This document shows, one piece after another, positions 5,618 to 7,630 of a stretch of DNA of 7,630 nucleotides. The position numbers and the translations under genes were made by a program. Source of the stretch: an uncultured Lachnospiraceae bacterium (GTDB taxonomy: Bacteria; Bacillota; Clostridia; Lachnospirales; Lachnospiraceae). The stretch spans positions 1 to 7,630 of the forward strand of contig CAJORC010000371.1 of NCBI GenBank assembly GCA_905236615.1. The letters are read 5' to 3'. Within the stretch, counting starts at the first letter, position 1. Each line of letters starts with the position of its first letter. The notes beneath the pieces are model-generated. The model was given only the letters and a program-made list of their open reading frames with translations. It ran no database searches and was not told the DNA's origin.

Positions 5618-7579
5618 GTGTCACTTAAATACAAAGATTTACTTTCTCCGATTGAAATAAACGGAGTACTTTTAAGAAACAGACTAATATGTACAGCGTC
5701 AAATCCGCATTTTATACAGGCTACTGAAAAATGGCCAACAGAAGCGCTTATTACTCATTATGCAAACAAGGCAAAGGCAGGTGCGGCAGTAGTAACAGTA
5801 AAAGGAAATAATCCGGTTAAGACAACAGATCCGCATTCGCTTACGCTCGATATTCATACAGGTCAGCATCAACATATGTTTGCACAGGTTGCGGATATGG
5901 TCCACTTTTACGGAGCCAAGGCTTCATATCTTGTTCTGCCGGATATGAACATAGTTAAAGGGTATGATGCTTCGGATGGAGTTGTTTCAGAATATGTTGC
6001 CGGAGACGGCTCTAAGCCTGAAATGGGTAAGGCGGCGCCTAAAGAGTTGCTTTATAAGATGGCTGAAGCATATGCCGAAGAAGCAAAGCTGGCTAAAAGT
6101 CTTGGATTTGATATGTGCTTTATGCACATGGCATATCGTCTTATGTTTCCGGGGAGATTTTTATCACCGATTTCCAATAAAAGGACCGATGAATTTGGCG
6201 GTTCAATAGAAAACAGAGCAAGATTTCCGCTTATGATTTGCGAGGCTATAAAGAAAGCGTGTGGAAAAGATTTCCTGGTTGAGATATCAATTTCCGGAAG
6301 AGAAGATGATCTTTTTGAGGATGGTCTTACCGTAGAAGACCAGATTGAGTTTGCAAAGCTTTGTTCCGGAAAAGTCGACATACTACAGATACGCGGGGGT
6401 TCTATTGATCCATCACAGCCTACATACCTTGATTTGAGAGAAATTCCGAATCTTGATGCTGCTGCAAGAATTAAGCAGGGAATTAAAGATGCGGGAATTA
6501 AAGATGTATATGTAAATATTGTTGGAGGGTGCCAGAATCTTGATCATTGTGAAGAAATAATGGAGAGTGGTCAAGCAGATTTTATAGGAGCGGCAAGGTC
6601 TTATATCGCAGATCCGCAATGGGGTATTAAGGCATATGAAGGCAGAGGAGAGGATGTAGTTCCATGTCTTAGGTGCAATAAATGCCATGTGGCAGGTCCG
6701 GGCAATTGGAATACCGTATGTTCGGTAAATCCGGAGTGGGGGCTTGAGCATAAGGTTGAACGCCTGACTACGCCGCCGAAAAGAAAAAAGAAGATTGCGG
6801 TAGTAGGAGGTGGACCAAGCGGTATGGAGTTTGCGCTTTTGGCATCAGAAAGAGGACATAATGTTACTCTATATGAAATGACGGATAAACTTGGCGGACT
6901 TATAAATACCACAAGGGGCATAGATATAAAATGGACTCTTATAAATTATGCGGATTATATGGCGCGTCAGATAGAAAAGAGCAGAGTAAATGTAAAGCTT
7001 GGAGTAAAAGCTACTCCGGATATGCTTAAAAAGGAAAACTATGATGAGGTGATAGTTGCAATAGGCGCAGAACCGGCTATACCACCGATAAAAGGTATTG
7101 ATGGGAAAAATGTAGTTCCTGCAATAAAAATAGTAGGGCATGAGGATGAATTTGATAAAGAAGTTGTTGTAATAGGCGGCGGAGAAATCGGTGTTGAGAT
7201 GGGTATACATTTGGCAAGATGTGGTCACAGTGTAAAACTTCTTGAGATGGGAAAAATTCTTTCGCCTGAGAGCGTACCGGTTCATTTTAGATCCATATTT
7301 GAAAAGACTTGGGAAGAGCAGGAAGGCTTTGAGTATGAACTTGGGGCTAGAGTAACAGAGATAACAAATGACGGAGTTATTTATGTAGATGAGGCCGGAA
7401 ATGAGAAAAAGGCAGCGGCAGGTACAGTAATTCTTGCGGCCGGAATGAAGGCAAAGCATGCCGAGGCAAAAGAATTCTTTGACGGCAATGTCAGGGTACA
7501 TCTTATCGGCGACTGCAACAAAGTGGGCTGCGTACAGACAGGGGTAAGAGCTGCATATGCACTTGCGAAGAATATATAA
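5618..7579 (+). CDS. OYE-family FMN/4Fe-4S/FAD-dependent reductase (2,4-dienoyl-CoA reductase/BaiCD/trimethylamine dehydrogenase architecture)
   Basis: A cytoplasmic flavoprotein predicted to pass electrons from NAD(P)H through FAD and an iron-sulfur cluster to FMN, which reduces an unknown substrate or works in reverse as a dehydrogenase. The 653 residues match the usual 640-680. Residues about 7-340 are the FMN barrel: LLSPIEINGVLLRNR at 8-22, RFLSPISNKRTDEFGG at 180-195, ENRARFPL at 198-205, and a flavin-phosphate region with IVGG at 301-304 and GAAR at 324-327. Cys350, Cys353, Cys356 and Cys368 form CX2CX2CX11C, close to the trimethylamine dehydrogenase spacing and one residue shorter than CX2CX3CX11C of E. 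coli FadH. The FAD motif VVGGGPSG is at 395-402, a second nucleotide motif VVIGGGEIG at 517-525, and the FAD-closing LIGD at 629-632. Oddities: HMAY at 170-173 where many relatives have HxxH or HxxN, Glu222 where an Arg usually contacts FMN, and Leu-rich LVLPDM (105-110) in place of the usual Q-L-x-H. It sits alone behind a terminator with its own likely promoter. The substrate is not identifiable. Confidence 0.9.
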   Translation: MSLKYKDLLSPIEINGVLLRNRLICTASNPHFIQATEKWPTEALITHYANKAKAGAAVVTVKGNNPVKTTDPHSLTLDIHTGQHQHMFAQVADMVHFYGAKASYLVLPDMNIVKGYDASDGVVSEYVAGDGSKPEMGKAAPKELLYKMAEAYAEEAKLAKSLGFDMCFMHMAYRLMFPGRFLSPISNKRTDEFGGSIENRARFPLMICEAIKKACGKDFLVEISISGREDDLFEDGLTVEDQIEFAKLCSGKVDILQIRGGSIDPSQPTYLDLREIPNLDAAARIKQGIKDAGIKDVYVNIVGGCQNLDHCEEIMESGQADFIGAARSYIADPQWGIKAYEGRGEDVVPCLRCNKCHVAGPGNWNTVCSVNPEWGLEHKVERLTTPPKRKKKIAVVGGGPSGMEFALLASERGHNVTLYEMTDKLGGLINTTRGIDIKWTLINYADYMARQIEKSRVNVKLGVKATPDMLKKENYDEVIVAIGAEPAIPPIKGIDGKNVVPAIKIVGHEDEFDKEVVVIGGGEIGVEMGIHLARCGHSVKLLEMGKILSPESVPVHFRSIFEKTWEEQEGFEYELGARVTEITNDGVIYVDEAGNEKKAAAGTVILAAGMKAKHAEAKEFFDGNVRVHLIGDCNKVGCVQTGVRAAYALAKNI

Positions 7580-7630
7580 AGAAGCAATACTCCTGTTTAT
7601 AAGCCGAATCATATTACATCACTGTCTATA

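Noticed and set aside
5964..6209. Plus-strand 81-residue frame inside the reductase gene
   Set aside because: It is an out-of-frame reading of the conserved FMN barrel with no independent support.
5618..7579. Assignment of the reductase as the bilirubin reductase BilR, or as BaiCD or BaiH
   Set aside because: As I recall it, BilR carries an HGDR active-site motif, whereas this protein reads HMAYR. The BaiCD HAAHSY region and FMN-site arginine are also absent. No neighbouring bile-acid or bilirubin genes are visible.
6869..7612. Long minus-strand open frame opposite the reductase gene
   Set aside because: The translation is rich in Tyr, Phe, Ile and Cys with no recognisable domain, and the opposite strand carries a clear conserved enzyme; it is a shadow of codon bias.
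7580..7630. Terminator or promoter after the reductase gene
   Set aside because: Only 51 bases remain and no stem with a T run or clear promoter pair is present.

Overview
The window looks like a stretch of chromosome from a low-GC anaerobic Firmicute, most likely a gut or rumen clostridium of the Lachnospiraceae type. This is inferred from the AT-rich coding style, the strong AGGAGG-type ribosome binding sites, the tightly packed genes, and the pairing of a peptide-family ABC transporter with a large FMN/4Fe-4S/FAD 'old yellow enzyme' (OYE) reductase of the kind found in strict anaerobes. All genes lie on the + strand. No RNA gene, mobile element, integrase or CRISPR array is visible.

Positions 1-5503 hold an almost complete five-gene importer of the dipeptide/oligopeptide/nickel class. 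It has a solute-binding protein whose N terminus lies outside the window (1-1494), two inner-membrane permeases (1589-2572 and 2572-3465) and two ATPases (3478-4554 and 4544-5503). The binding-protein gene is separated from the rest by 94 bases carrying a GC-rich hairpin with a T-rich tail (1526-1556). This is probably a partial terminator that lets the binding protein be made in excess. The next four genes are translationally packed: stop and start codons share a base, a ribosome binding site sits on a stop codon, and the two ATPase genes overlap by about 11 bases. The gene order and protein sizes match DppABCDF/OppABCDF, but the sequence alone does not identify the solute.

A perfect 17-bp inverted repeat (5514-5551) closes the transporter operon. 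A candidate extended -10 promoter follows at once (5552-5580), then a strong ribosome binding site and a GTG-started 653-residue reductase (5618-7579). This protein has the layout of 2,4-dienoyl-CoA reductase, BaiCD/BaiH and trimethylamine dehydrogenase: an FMN barrel, a four-cysteine cluster, then an FAD/NAD(P)H module. Several positions around its flavin and active site differ from the usual OYE pattern. The last 51 bases (7580-7630) show no recognisable feature.

A reasonable but unproven reading is that the transporter imports a small organic solute (peptide or other) and that the reductase acts on an unsaturated or amine-type compound, possibly related to the imported one. The terminator between them argues for separate transcription. 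The most interesting points are the unusual active site of the reductase, the asymmetric ABC signature motifs in the two ATPases, the cysteine clusters at both ATPase C termini, and the two competing RNA hairpins in front of the first permease gene.
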